From: Juglans regia
Lineage: Eukaryota > Streptophyta > Magnoliopsida > Fagales > Juglandaceae
Assembly: GCF_001411555.2 (NCBI RefSeq)
Contig: NC_049912.1
Span: forward strand, 31,039,514-31,103,513
DNA: 64,000 nucleotides
Reading direction: 5' to 3'
In this document: positions 23,901-34,095 of the stretch, piece by piece
How the letters are laid out: every line of letters starts with the position of its first letter
How positions within the stretch are numbered: position 1 is the stretch's first letter
Notes under the pieces: model-generated
The model's input: the letters and a program-made list of their open reading frames with translations, nothing else
Database searches by the model: none
What the model was told of the DNA's origin: nothing
Translations under genes and position numbers: made by a program

Positions 23901-24774
23901 CATCTTTATTGTAAGTTTTCCATTCTGTTAAACCAAAGTTAATACTCCCCCTCAAATTTTCAACAAGCATAACAACACAAAACTCCAAAATCACAAGCCT
24001 AGTGTGCAAAATCAAGCTTGCAAGCTCTCCTCAAGAACCTATACATTCTCCTCCTGAACATCAGAATCTTTCAGTATTTTGAAGAACCCAAGAACACTAA
24101 AACCCCATCTAACCTCGCCCAGTAAACTAGTACCTGAATATTTCACAAAACCCTCACAACACGAAACCTCAAAATCATAAGCCTAAAGGCCATTCTGTTT
24201 AACCCTGAAATTCAGAAATATTCGGGAAAAAAACACTAAAAACCTACCAAGCACAATCAAACGTACTGAGAAAGTTACAAATTCACTGAAAAACCAAAAC
24301 AAAAGGGGGAAAGAAACGTAAAACCCTAGTAGTCAAAATTCTCAGCGAGCAAATCTCGGAATGAGATTTATTAAATTATTATAGAGACACCTCCAAATCG
24401 ATGGACATAGTCTCGGCGACGTGACGCATGATCGAGTGGACGAGCTTGCTCTTGTTGTACCTCTCCTCGCATGCCTGGATATCCTCCTCGGAAACCCTCC
24501 TCTTACTAAGGTCGATGTAGCCCTTCTCCTTGTCGACCCGGAGCACCATCACGGGCTCGATTCGACCCACCTTAATGAGACTACTCACACTACGAATCCG
24601 ACGGCGGGAGAGCTCGGAGAACAGGATCATGCCCTCGATGTTATTGTACTCGAGCAAGGAGACGTAAGCACCCATATCGGCGATATTCTTGACCTGAATC
24701 ATCACCGCCATGTCTACCTCTGGATATTTGGCTTCGTACATTCTGCACTCGAAGTTCGGGGTGTGCGATGCCAT
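20933..24774 (-). CDS. eIF2α: translation initiation factor eIF2 subunit alpha
   Basis: Seven proposed exons: 24774-24391, 22537-22481, 22400-22314, 22235-22089, 21965-21861, 21397-21299 and 21088-20933, giving 344 residues, the length of plant eIF2 alpha. Residues 1-90 are the S1 (OB-fold) domain, with the phosphorylation loop ELSRRRIRS; the regulated serine is Ser56 here, target of GCN2. A helical domain ([17 protein letters not shown]) and the alpha/beta domain ([20 protein letters not shown]) follow. The C-terminus is acidic (EEISGDEEDEEED). With beta and gamma subunits it carries initiator Met-tRNA to the 40S ribosome. Intron 1 is 1.85 kb. All key residues are present, so this looks functional. 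Confidence 0.96.
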
Positions 24775-25144
24775 CGCAAAGTGCTGAATCAGTGAAATGA
24801 AGTCGACAGAGTATTCAAGGGTTTATGTCTCTCTTTTTTTTTTCTCTTCTGAAATATAGAGAGAGGGCGAGGATCGGTGCTTACTGATTAGGGTCCGTCC
24901 ACGCATAAATAGATATATACTAACATTCTCATCCGCCTCGGTAAAATGTTTTGTTAATTTTTTTGCATTTTTACAAGAAATTCATTGTATTAAAACTATT
25001 TCTATAAATATTAATTTTAAAGATATTACCACAAAGTTTATTTATCGAGTAATAATATATACAATGCTTTGAATTGCTTTTTATAATTACACAAAATGAA
25101 GAGTGTTTACGTAATAAGAAATGATTAAATTCAAATAAAATTGA

Positions 25145-25337
25145 GGAGGTGTTTGGAATCTTGGATTCTCATCTCATCTCATTATTACAATTTCTTTAAA
25201 TTTCTACATAAAATATAATAAATAATTCAACTTTTTCAAATTTCAAAATAATTTTTCCTAATTTCTATATTAAATATAATAAATATTTTAATTTTTATTC
25301 TACTATTTACAAACTATCTCTGAATCCAAACCTCTCC
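25145..25337. mobile_element. Tourist-like MITE
   Basis: Begins GGAGGTGTTTGGAATC and ends GAATCCAAACCTCTCC, imperfect terminal inverted repeats, with CATCTCATCTCATTA near the left end and the family's AATAATTCAACTTTTTCAAAT interior. No matching target duplication is visible. Confidence 0.65.
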
Positions 25338-25436
25338 AATCATTTTTACAAAATGACACTATCATATCAATTTATAAATTAGTATTGATTAATAAAAATG
25401 AATCAGAATGCTCTAATCAAAAGGTTTATTTGTTTT

Positions 25437-25528
25437 GCCAAAGGCCTTGGTCTAGTTGGCATAATTTCTAATTTTCAAAATAGAAATTTAAAGTTCGAAA
25501 CCTCCCTCTTAAAAAAAAAAAAAAAAAA
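25437..25528 (+). mobile_element. short SINE-like element (tRNA-type A and B boxes, poly-A)
   Basis: TGGTCTAGTTGGC at 25448-25460 fits a Pol III A box and AGTTCGAAACC at 25492-25502 fits a B box, at tRNA-like spacing. An A-run at 25511-25528 could be the tail. Imperfect flanking copies of TTTATTTGTTTT lie at 25425 and 25534. It cannot fold as a tRNA. Very short for a SINE, so it may be truncated. Confidence 0.45.
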
Positions 25529-26516
25529 GGAGATTTATTTATTTTATTGGTTTATTTATTATTTTTAAATTGGTTTTTTTTGCTTTTATATTTCTTGCAT
25601 ATAAAAGTAAAGGGATTTTATAGAAACCATATGCTGTTATCAGGGTATAAAATTAGTTCATGAGGTATTTTTTTAAAAGTTAAATAATCTATAGTTTTAA
25701 AATTGATCAAATTGGTCTACTCGTCAATGCTTTAAATTTTGTTTAGGTGGTCGTTCCGTTGTACCATTTTAGATTGAAGATTTTTAAAATGAATATACAT
25801 GGAAAGCATTAGAAAAATAGAGATAATGGTGTCAAAACATAATATTAAAAAAGTAAAAAAAAAAATGGAGTTGAGACAAAAAAGAAATAAAGATTCTAGA
25901 AATTATTAAAAATAATGACATTAAAAAAAAGAGAACGTGGAGATATATTTAAAGTTACAAAAAAAAATTATATAAATTCTTTTTAGATTTTAAAATTACA
26001 TTAATGCTATTTAGATTTAAAATTTGTAAAAATGCCCCCCAAACTCAATAAAATTATTATTAAAATAGTCTAGAACGAAATTTAGTCAAGAATTGATTGA
26101 AGTGGACTAGAATTTGGGACGAAATGTAATAAAGATATATAATATATCGAGTAATACATCAAAACGAAAAATTCCAACCGTTCCAAATAGAATGTAACGG
26201 AACGGAATTCAAAAGTATTCTACTCATAATAAAATTTAGAATTCCTTTCAAAGGTGCACGTCAACACCAATGAATGATCCACACGTGTCACTTACAAGGC
26301 TATGTATGCATCATGCATATAAAGATTCTAAGGTATCAACTAACAAAAAGATATCTAAAAATCCATAATTCAAAAAAATTAAAACTAAGAAATTAAAACA
26401 AAAAAATAAATCTCAAACAAAAAAAAAAGAGAGAGAGAAAAGTTAAAATACATGAATATCAAAAAAAATATTAAACAAACAAAATAATAATAATTGTAAT
26501 AGAGTTTTCCCACGAC

Positions 26517-27255
26517 TGACCATACAACAAGCCTATAAGGGATTACTAAAGAAGTAAGTTAGAGAGTTCGGTCGAGCTCAACCAAGCTCGACCGAACTCT
26601 CCCCTAAAAGGAGTCAATGGGCCTCCCCTAAAAAAATATTACTAATGACCATCCCCTAAAAGGAGTCAATGGGCCTCTGCAGAGTATTCGGCCCATGAGC
26701 AAAACTCACCTGCGAAGCAACTCGGGCTTGGGGAAAGCAGACGGTAGAGGCAAATGAGACTCACCGTCCTGACACCTCTTCGATGATACCTTACCCTCGG
26801 CAACCTGCGCAGATAGGTGGGCAGAAAATATGGAGAACCATTGATCTCTTGATAGCATATATGGAAGGGCTTAATAATGAACGTCTTTAAGGTAAAGTGA
26901 GTCAGTGAGCCACGCCGCATTAATGCCACCATTCCCCAGACTTTATGCCGTATTAATTATGTCGGCCCCAAAAGGCACGCCACATTAAATGATTATAATT
27001 AAGTGAACAGTTGAATGGATATGGGCTCCCCGAAGTTAAGTACGAGTTGTCCCCACTCAGAAACCTAGTATAAAAGCCAACCCCAGGTATGAAGAATTAT
27101 CTTTGATTTCTCAAACCTCACGCACAAACTACTAAGGAGATATATTGACTTTAGTATTAGAGACTTCACGGCCTCCACCAAGGCCTCCCACTCTCAGTGT
27201 TTTCTTAAGTGTACAAGTGAAGTTGCTGAAATCCGGCCCAAAGGAGTATGAAACA
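26517..27255 (+). mobile_element. solo LTR of a retrotransposon
   Basis: Starts TGACCATACAAC and ends ATGAAACA, flanked by CGAC (26513-26516 and 27256-27259; ACGAC if the last A is shared). A TATA box (AGTATAAAAGCC) lies at 27067-27078, 189 bases from the right end, as expected of U3-R. No internal coding part or second LTR is present. Two copies of CCCCTAAAAGGAGTCAATGG lie 52 bp apart, next to a perfect hairpin at 26562-26601. Higher G+C than its surroundings. Superfamily not determined; Gypsy-like by general look only. Confidence 0.7.
26562..26601. repeat. perfect 17-bp inverted repeat (hairpin) inside the solo LTR
   Basis: GAGAGTTCGGTCGAGCT at 26562-26578 pairs perfectly with AGCTCGACCGAACTCTC at 26585-26601 across a 6-base loop (CAACCA). 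Confidence 0.95.
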
Positions 27256-27339
27256 CGACGTTAACAATCATAATAAATAATATCTTCAATTTAACCTATT
27301 TACGTATATGAATAATGATATATATAAGCTTAAAATATA

Positions 27340-28240
27340 TGATTGTACACGAAACCAGAAAACTGATTGGGACCAGCCGTCGGAGCTCAGAACTGGCCGA
27401 AACAGATAGTGAACCGGTCGGCCGGCGGTGGAAATATAACAAAACTGACGTGGGCTGGTTCGGTCTCGGTTTGAACCAGGAAAAAATTGATGAATCGGCC
27501 GACGTCACGTCAACAACCCCTTTTGTTTTATATATATCACATTCTAAAACGACGTCGTTTCACTTAAATAAATGAAACATCATCATTTTGCTTCTTGAGT
27601 TTTTAAAAAAAAAAAACTAAAGAGGAACAACGCCGTTTGACATAATCCAAACAACGCCGTTTCATCCTAGGGCTTATTCAAAACGGCTGCCCTATTCTTC
27701 TCTTCTCATTCGAGCCCTAAGCCCTCATCTCATCCTCGATCTCCAGCTTCAGCCTTTCGCAGCCCTACTCTCCAGCAGCTGCGGCATCGGCAGTGGCAAC
27801 GATAGCGGCCTAGCCTCCAAGACGTCCATGTCCCTTTGGCAAACAATGCATCCCACTCCCACGAACGCACTAGTCTTTTCACTCCAATTTTTTGTTAGCT
27901 CTGATTTTTAGTTAATAGTTTCGCTCCAGAGGGAAGTGGCATCATGATTTGTATTTTGTAGTATCCTATTTTATCTAGTGTTATTTCTATTTTTATTTTT
28001 CTTGATTATGTTGTGGAATGGCTGTTTCGAGATTGCTGGATATTTTTGAATTTGGTGATGTGATTGCAAGAACTGATTTCTAACAAATCGCCAAACTGAC
28101 CGGCAATCGAAACAATCGGTTTTATCCCTTACACGGTTGATTTTCGACCGATTTTTTTCTCCAAAATTGATGTTTCGGTCAGTTTCAATTTTTGCACAAA
28201 ACTAAACCGAGAGTCGGTTTTTCACCTTTATTCAAATGTA
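27340..28240. repeat. degenerate non-autonomous DNA element rich in ACCGA/CCGGT motifs
   Basis: Both ends carry many short ACCGA, CCGGTC and CGGTTT motifs, for example GAACCGGTCGGCCGGC near 27412 and GACCGGCAATCGAAAC near 28099, framing a block with AACGACGTCGTTTCACTT and AACGCCGTTT. Such subterminal motif clusters are typical of non-autonomous hAT-like elements in plants. Terminal repeats and target duplication were not found. No gene seen here or in 28240-28940. Confidence 0.4.
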
Positions 28241-28941
28241 TAAATTTCTTGCATGTCTTTTATAAAAAAAATGGATCATACTATAAAAAAATGCAAAAAA
28301 ATCATTTTTTTAGAGTTTACTTTTTTACAAAAGACTTACACAAAACTTGAATATTTAGAGATTGCCCCTAGCATTATATATAGAGAAAAACTTCAAACTC
28401 ATGTGGTGTAAAGTTTGATTTTAAACCATTCAATCAAAAATTGACACGTAAGCAATTTATGTTATTTACAATAGAACTGAGTTGGGCAAATGATATCTCC
28501 TAAGAAACTCTCTCCTCTCTCGGTGGTTCTTTCTATTTCTCCTAAGGATGGTACTAGTGGGCTGCCCAATGTTTACTGTTGGGCGTACTGCTGAGCGGTA
28601 AATTTGAGGAGCTCTACTAACATTTTCCTTCTCCTAAAACCCATCTCTCTCCCCTCAATTTCTCTCTCTCTCATCAATATGATTATGGGTATACGATAGC
28701 CTGCGTCTCCGTTTGGTTTGGTCCCTAAATTCAACCAAAGCATCTTCCAAATAGCCGCTCGAGAAATCATACTCTAGAGGTGAGGAGAATGGTGCAACAT
28801 TTCCATCCATGACAACATAAAATAGTTGTACTCACAACTAGAAAGTTATGTTGTATTTATGTAAGAATTTGGGTAATCCAAGAAAAATTAAGGCAAAGAT
28901 AATGGAGGAAAGAAAAGTGGGTACCTAAAAAATCAGATTCA

Positions 28942-29151
28942 GGCTTCGTTTGGTTACTAAACCTCTCTCAACTCATCTCAACTCATCTCAACTCATCATT
29001 ACAACTTTTTAAAATTCCAACATAAAATATAATAAATAATTCAACTTTTTCAAATATCAAAATAATAATAATATTAAAAAATAATATTCTAACAATATTT
29101 TATCATCTCAACTCAACTTAACTCAACTCACTTCAACATCCAAACACAACC
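28942..29151. mobile_element. Tourist-like MITE
   Basis: 210-bp copy from GGCTTCGTTTGG to CCAAACACAACC, flanked by TCA (28939-28941 and 29152-29154). Subterminal TCAACTCATCTCAACTCATC runs and the AATAATTCAACTTTTTCAAAT centre define the family. Confidence 0.75.
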
Positions 29152-29354
29152 TCAGAAAGTCCTAGGAGTGAGAGCTTCGCGAGAAAGTCCAATAGTAATA
29201 AAAAAATTAATAAAAAAATATTTAATAATAATAAATAGTACTATAAAATAAATAATAAATAATAAATAATAATAAAATATTTTAAAAATATCTGAGATAT
29301 TCTTAAAAAAAAGGTAGCTGTATACCGTTGGGAGCTATTGTTGAGACTCTGTTA

Positions 29355-29529
29355 GGATTCGTTTGGAATCTAAATTCATCTCAACTCATCATTATAATTT
29401 TTTTAAATTTCAACACAAAATATAATAAATAATTTAACTTTTTCAAATCTCAAAATAATAATAATAATATTCTAATCATATTTTATCATCTCAACTCAAC
29501 TCAAGTTAGTTTAATATCCAAACGTACCC
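29355..29529. mobile_element. Tourist-like MITE
   Basis: 175-bp copy from GGATTCGTTTGG to CCAAACGTACCC, flanked by TTA on both sides (29352-29354 and 29530-29532). Confidence 0.78.
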
Positions 29530-29639
29530 TTAGTGTATTTCATGTTTTTTTTTCTTTATATGTATTTTTTTAACAATTTTAAATATATATTTTAAAAAAA
29601 TTATAATATTATTTAAAATATTTTCTTAATTATTAAATA

Positions 29640-30072
29640 AAAAATATTTAAAAATCAACGGGAGAGAGAGAGAGAGGAAGGGAGGGAGGGGGGAGAAAGA
29701 GAGATACCTTGCGAAGAGAGGGGGAGAAGGAGAGAGAGAGAGAGCGACTGAGTGAGGATGTTGCCATAGAATTTTTTATTTTTTATTTTTTTCAGTAATA
29801 GATTCTACTATATTTATTTTAGGTTGCATGTGTAAGTTTTTTTTATTGAAGGGTGTAAATGTTCTATATTCATCGCATCCGATCTGGAGGGCCTTTTTTT
29901 TTTTAATATATATATATTTTTTTTTTCATACAGAACCCTCCTACTTATTATCTCTATATTACACACTAACTCGTATAATTTTTCGTTATAGTATATGATA
30001 TAGAAATGATGAATAAAATTTGTATACAGCATATTCTCACACATATACAATATATATTAGGGAAGATAATAT
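29640..30072. other. intergenic, GA-rich tract then AT-rich
   Basis: 29657-29745 is a purine-rich GAGAGAG/GGGAGG tract. The rest is AT-rich with T-runs. No gene supported. Confidence 0.5.
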
Positions 30073-30650
30073 ATGACACGATCCATTAATCTATACGACG
30101 ACGATACGATAATAGTGAGTTTGAGTTTAGTCTTAACGGGTTTGGATCAAAACGGATTGACCCGTTAAGATACGATTACTTAACGGATTGATAACGTTAT
30201 GACCCGTTAAGAAAGTTAAAGTTATAATTATATCCTAATACCTAAAAGTAAAATTGTTGGAATTTTAATTTCAATATTTTTATTGTTTGATTTGTAATTT
30301 TAGACTTATAGTTAGTTTTATATATATATATATATATTTTTAGATATTGTGATTTTAACATTTATATAAAATTATGTTAAATTTAATAAGGTCAAATAGA
30401 TTAATTTTGGGTCTGTTTAATCCATTTACATAAAAAGGTTGAAATGAGTTGGGTCGTGTCATATTAATATATTTTGTAGTATTCATTAACGAGTCAAAAC
30501 GGATCGTGTCGTATCAAATGATCATATTAATGAGTCATATTAAGATTTGAGATTTTGACACAATAAATTTAATGGGTCGTGTACAGGTTGACTCAAATAG
30601 TATAATATATATCTTGACACGACATGAATACGCAACAATTCGACAACCTT
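30073..30650. repeat. old repeat with ACACGA / ACCCGTTAA motifs
   Basis: GACACGATCCATTAAT at the left and TTGACACGACATGAATACG at the right frame repeated GACCCGTTAAG, GGTCGTGT and AACGGATTG motifs in both orientations. Such motif-dense elements are common non-autonomous DNA transposons in dicots. Ends are too decayed to define. Confidence 0.45.
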
Positions 30651-30917
30651 AATATATATCTCTACGTTACATATCCCTATATTCTCACACATATAGTCTG
30701 GTATAGAAATACACGTTCGGTAACGGTACTACTCCGTCGGTTGTCCTTTCAAGTTTCAAAGCGTAACCAACAAGGAGGAATCATGCATTATTACGTAACA
30801 AAAGCAAAAGCTAAAAGAAAAAGGAGGAAAATAAAGCAACCAAAACCAAAAATAATTAAGGACAATTAATTATAAGAAACCTCTTAGAAGATCACTACTT
30901 CATGTACACCCGTCTGG

Positions 30918-30919
<2 letters not shown>

Positions 30920-30952
<33 letters not shown>
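30920..30952. repeat. (AT)n microsatellite
   Basis: About 16 AT units, ending some 50 bp before the start codon of the MCA1-like gene, so within its leader or core promoter. Confidence 0.9.
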
Positions 30953-30954
<2 letters not shown>

Positions 30955-30999
30955 CAGTCAATCCCCGCAGGGCACACCCGACTCAGCAGCATATATCAT

Positions 31000-33292
31000 A
31001 TGGCAAGCTTTCCACAGGAATCGGCAGCAGGAGTAGTACTGGAGGCGTTAAACCTCGCGAACATGATCATCATTATATCATCGGCCCGAAACGCCACGAC
31101 ACACCGAACGAACTGCGAGCAACTGTCGGAGCACGTGAGGCTGATAGGGAACTTTTTGGAGAAGCTAAAATCGACAGACCTGATGAAGTTGCCAGCAACC
31201 AAGGAGCCGCTGGATGGTTTGGAGGAGGCACTGAGGAAAGCACTCCGGTTGGTGGAGAGCTGCAGAGACAAAAGCTGTCTGTACATGCTTGCCATGGGGT
31301 GGAACGTAGTGTATCAATTCCGCCAAGTCCAGGACGAGATCGATCACTTTCTTCGTCACGTGCCCTTGATTTCCTTGGTCCACGAGTTTCGGATGCAGGT
31401 ACACCGTACACATCCGTCTAACTTGAATATTTTCCTAATTTGATGTGATGCCATTGATTTTTATGTTTAGTGCATTATAATTTACAATTAGACATGTAGA
31501 TCATGCATATGTTTTCTGTATTTAAATGACAAAAGCTATCACTCTACACCATAATGATCATCATGACTTGCGTAAATTATGTAATTAGCAACTAACTAAT
31601 TCAAAAAATGAACCCAGAATTTAAAAAAAGGACTGCAGGCGATTGAAGAGGATAAAAGAGAATACACCCTCGAAAAAGAGGATGTGGAGGCCCAAAATGT
31701 TATACTCAAACCGGATCGGACAATGAAAGACGCAGACATATTGGAAAAGTCCCTATCTCGTAGGTATCCTAAACTAGATTTTCATGAAGCACTCCAAGAG
31801 GAGAAAGACAAATTAAACATTGAATTGTTGCTCTCACGAACAAATAATGACACCGATCAATGTTGGGTGATTGAGCATCTTATTGATGTGACGGAAAATG
31901 TTGTCAACGTGCTCCCCGGTAAGAAGATCAAGAAACTTCTTGTCAATGAACCAACTTATGTGATATCAGGGTAAGCAAGAATTAAACACAGGCGATCAGT
32001 ATTGATCCTTTCAAAATTTCTATGGTAGTATTTTCATTAACCAAGTTTTCAAAGTGGGTTTACGAAAGTATGCCACGTACAGGTACATATCCAATGCAAA
32101 ATCCACCTATGAGGACCCTGATTTAAAGCCAGAAGATCAAAATCAATCCGAGTGGCAGGCTGATCTCTTCGCTTGTAGCAGGGATCCTTGTTTAAGTTAG
32201 TATAGAAAATACTAATACTTATAATGTGGGTTTGAATTTCTAGCAGAACAGATTGTTACGAAATGATATTTATATATATAAATCTTATTTTAACAGGCTT
32301 GAAGACCTGCGTCTATCCCTGTGGAACATTTTCATGGATAGCTAACAAGGTGTCACAAGGGAAAATATGTGAGCGCATAGCATGCATGCATGTCAATTCA
32401 TGGTATTGGAATCATCTTTCACGAACGTGCTAGTTGTTAACATGAAATTGTACATGTTTGCATTTTGAGATCGATACAGCCCGCGAGCGCGCTATCAATG
32501 ATCTAATGGCATACTCCCTCTTCTGCGGTTGTTGCTGCTACACTTGCTGCATGAGAAAGAAACTACGTGAACATTTTAACATAGAGGTATTTCCTTAGTA
32601 ATCAAAGAAGAGCTTTTAGTATGAAGGTGAGTCGTGACAAAACCTTAGCTTATAAATTTATCTAGTTCCTGTTTCGCAGGCAGGCGTGTGTGATGATTTC
32701 TTAACTCATCTAATGTGTTGCTGCTGCGCGCTGGTTCAAGAGTGGCGTGAGCTTGAAATTAGAGGCTTTGATGGTAGGTGCAGTACTACATCTTCTAGCT
32801 GGAACTTTCTTGCTTATAGTGCGTGTGCCCTTTGCTTTTCATCAATTTAGAAGCTCGGGCCAAAAAGAAGCTCCTTGAATTAAGCAGTGTTTAGATCCAG
32901 AAGCTAGAAGAGATTAATTTGAACCAAAAAAAAAAAAAAAAGTACTAAAGTCATAAAGAGATTCTACAAAAATAAATCTATAAACTAACATTACTTCATA
33001 AGATAGGTTAGATCCACTTTACAACAAAAGTAAATTTACAATCTAACATACTACATCAAGGTATATCAGTTTGTGAGTTTACTTTTGTGAAATCTCTGTG
33101 TCTAAAGAATTTATCAAAAAAGAAAAAACTTGCTTAAAATTGCTAGCTACATATATAGCTTCAAGCAACCTACTAAACTTGCTAGTCAAGTCATTCTAAA
33201 GAGGGCTTATATTTTAACAGCTAATTCAAACTTGTGCAGGATGCCAAGGAAGAAAGATGATTCCTCCTCCGTACCAATTTATGAAGCCGTGA
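31000..33292 (+). CDS. MCA1: MCA-type (MID1-complementing activity) calcium-uptake protein with PLAC8 domain
   Basis: Seven proposed exons: 31000-31398, 31639-31970, 32083-32195, 32297-32368, 32480-32586, 32680-32773 and 33240-33292, giving 389 residues (Arabidopsis MCA1 has about 420). Residues 1-130 are the family's N-terminal region, with NCEQLSEHVRLIGNFLEKL, KEPLDGLEEALRKA and LYMLAMGWNVVYQFR. A charged, probably coiled-coil stretch follows. The C-terminal PLAC8 region has SEWQADLFACSRDPCLS, TCVYPCGTFSWIA, LFCGCCCYTCCMRKKLR and HLMCCCCALVQEWRELEIRG. MCA proteins are plasma-membrane, stretch-activated calcium-permeable channels with one N-terminal transmembrane segment. The first 30 residues diverge, and the acidic residue matching Asp21 of MCA1 is not obvious. 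The last exon carries only 17 codons but matches the family's end (PPPYQFMKP). Confidence 0.9.
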
Positions 33293-34095
33293 ATCGCATT
33301 TATGATGGTATCTGTACATTCTACTTGTGTGCCAGTTGCTGGAATAGATAAATACAGAAACATTCATAGAGTACGAGATATGTGGACGATCTAGGTAAAG
33401 GTAATCTAAAAGCTGTGCGAGGACTCATCCAAGCTAATGTGAACATGAAACGGCAGAATATAAATGGGACCTCTAGAACTAATACAATAACAATTTTCAC
33501 TATATGACTATGCCCATATATCTCAAGTTGCTTTTTACTTGAAAAGTGACTGCCATGCAACATTCGGTTCGCCATCACAATTTACAATGACCCATATATA
33601 TCTCTGCATCTCCCGGCAGTAAACCATCTAAAACTCTCTTCAGATGTCACGAGTGCTTCAGAAAATTATAAATTATAGGGTCAGTAAAATTGATAAATCT
33701 CATTAACATTCGTTGCTCTCCTCTGAGAACAAACACTTGTGCTAAAACTAAAAGAGGACACCCACTTCCAAAGGTACTTAAATGAAGCGAAGCCAGGACT
33801 CGAGGAATCTGTAATGTTGTGTTTAGAGTAGTGGCGTTCAGAGTAAAGCCACTACACAATCTGAAAACAAATTATACAACATCACTCTCCTTACCTCCAA
33901 TACTCCAAAATTAAAACTTCTGGGTAGAACTAGAAAACTCAAGTCACGATAAATATTTTCAGCATTAGCAGTGGAAGCCATCCATTATCGTACTCTGTTA
34001 GCTAGGAAGAGCTGGCTAAGGCCAAAAATAAAGTTTATGAAGGCAGTGCCAACAACAAAAGAGTATTTCATACTTCCTTCCTTCTTGAAGAGTTA
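33293..34095. other. spacer between convergent genes
   Basis: The MCA1-like gene (+) and the MINPP gene (-) converge here. It should hold both 3' untranslated regions. No further gene recognised. Confidence 0.55.

Larger units (their letters stand above)
24796..26516. other. intergenic, AT-rich, with a MITE and a SINE candidate
   Basis: The first 100 bases should be the eIF2 alpha leader and core promoter. The rest has no supported gene. A MITE (25145-25337) and a SINE-like element (25437-25528) are listed separately; 25620-26500 is AT-rich with A-runs and nothing I recognise. Confidence 0.5.

Noticed and set aside
24421..24795. 124-residue plus-strand frame
   Set aside because: Antisense shadow of eIF2 alpha exon 1.
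26666..26932. 88-residue minus-strand frame
   Set aside because: Lies wholly inside the solo LTR and has no domain.
31073..31413. Minus-strand frames of 82-112 residues
   Set aside because: Shadows of MCA1-like exon 1, which has clear family similarity on the plus strand.
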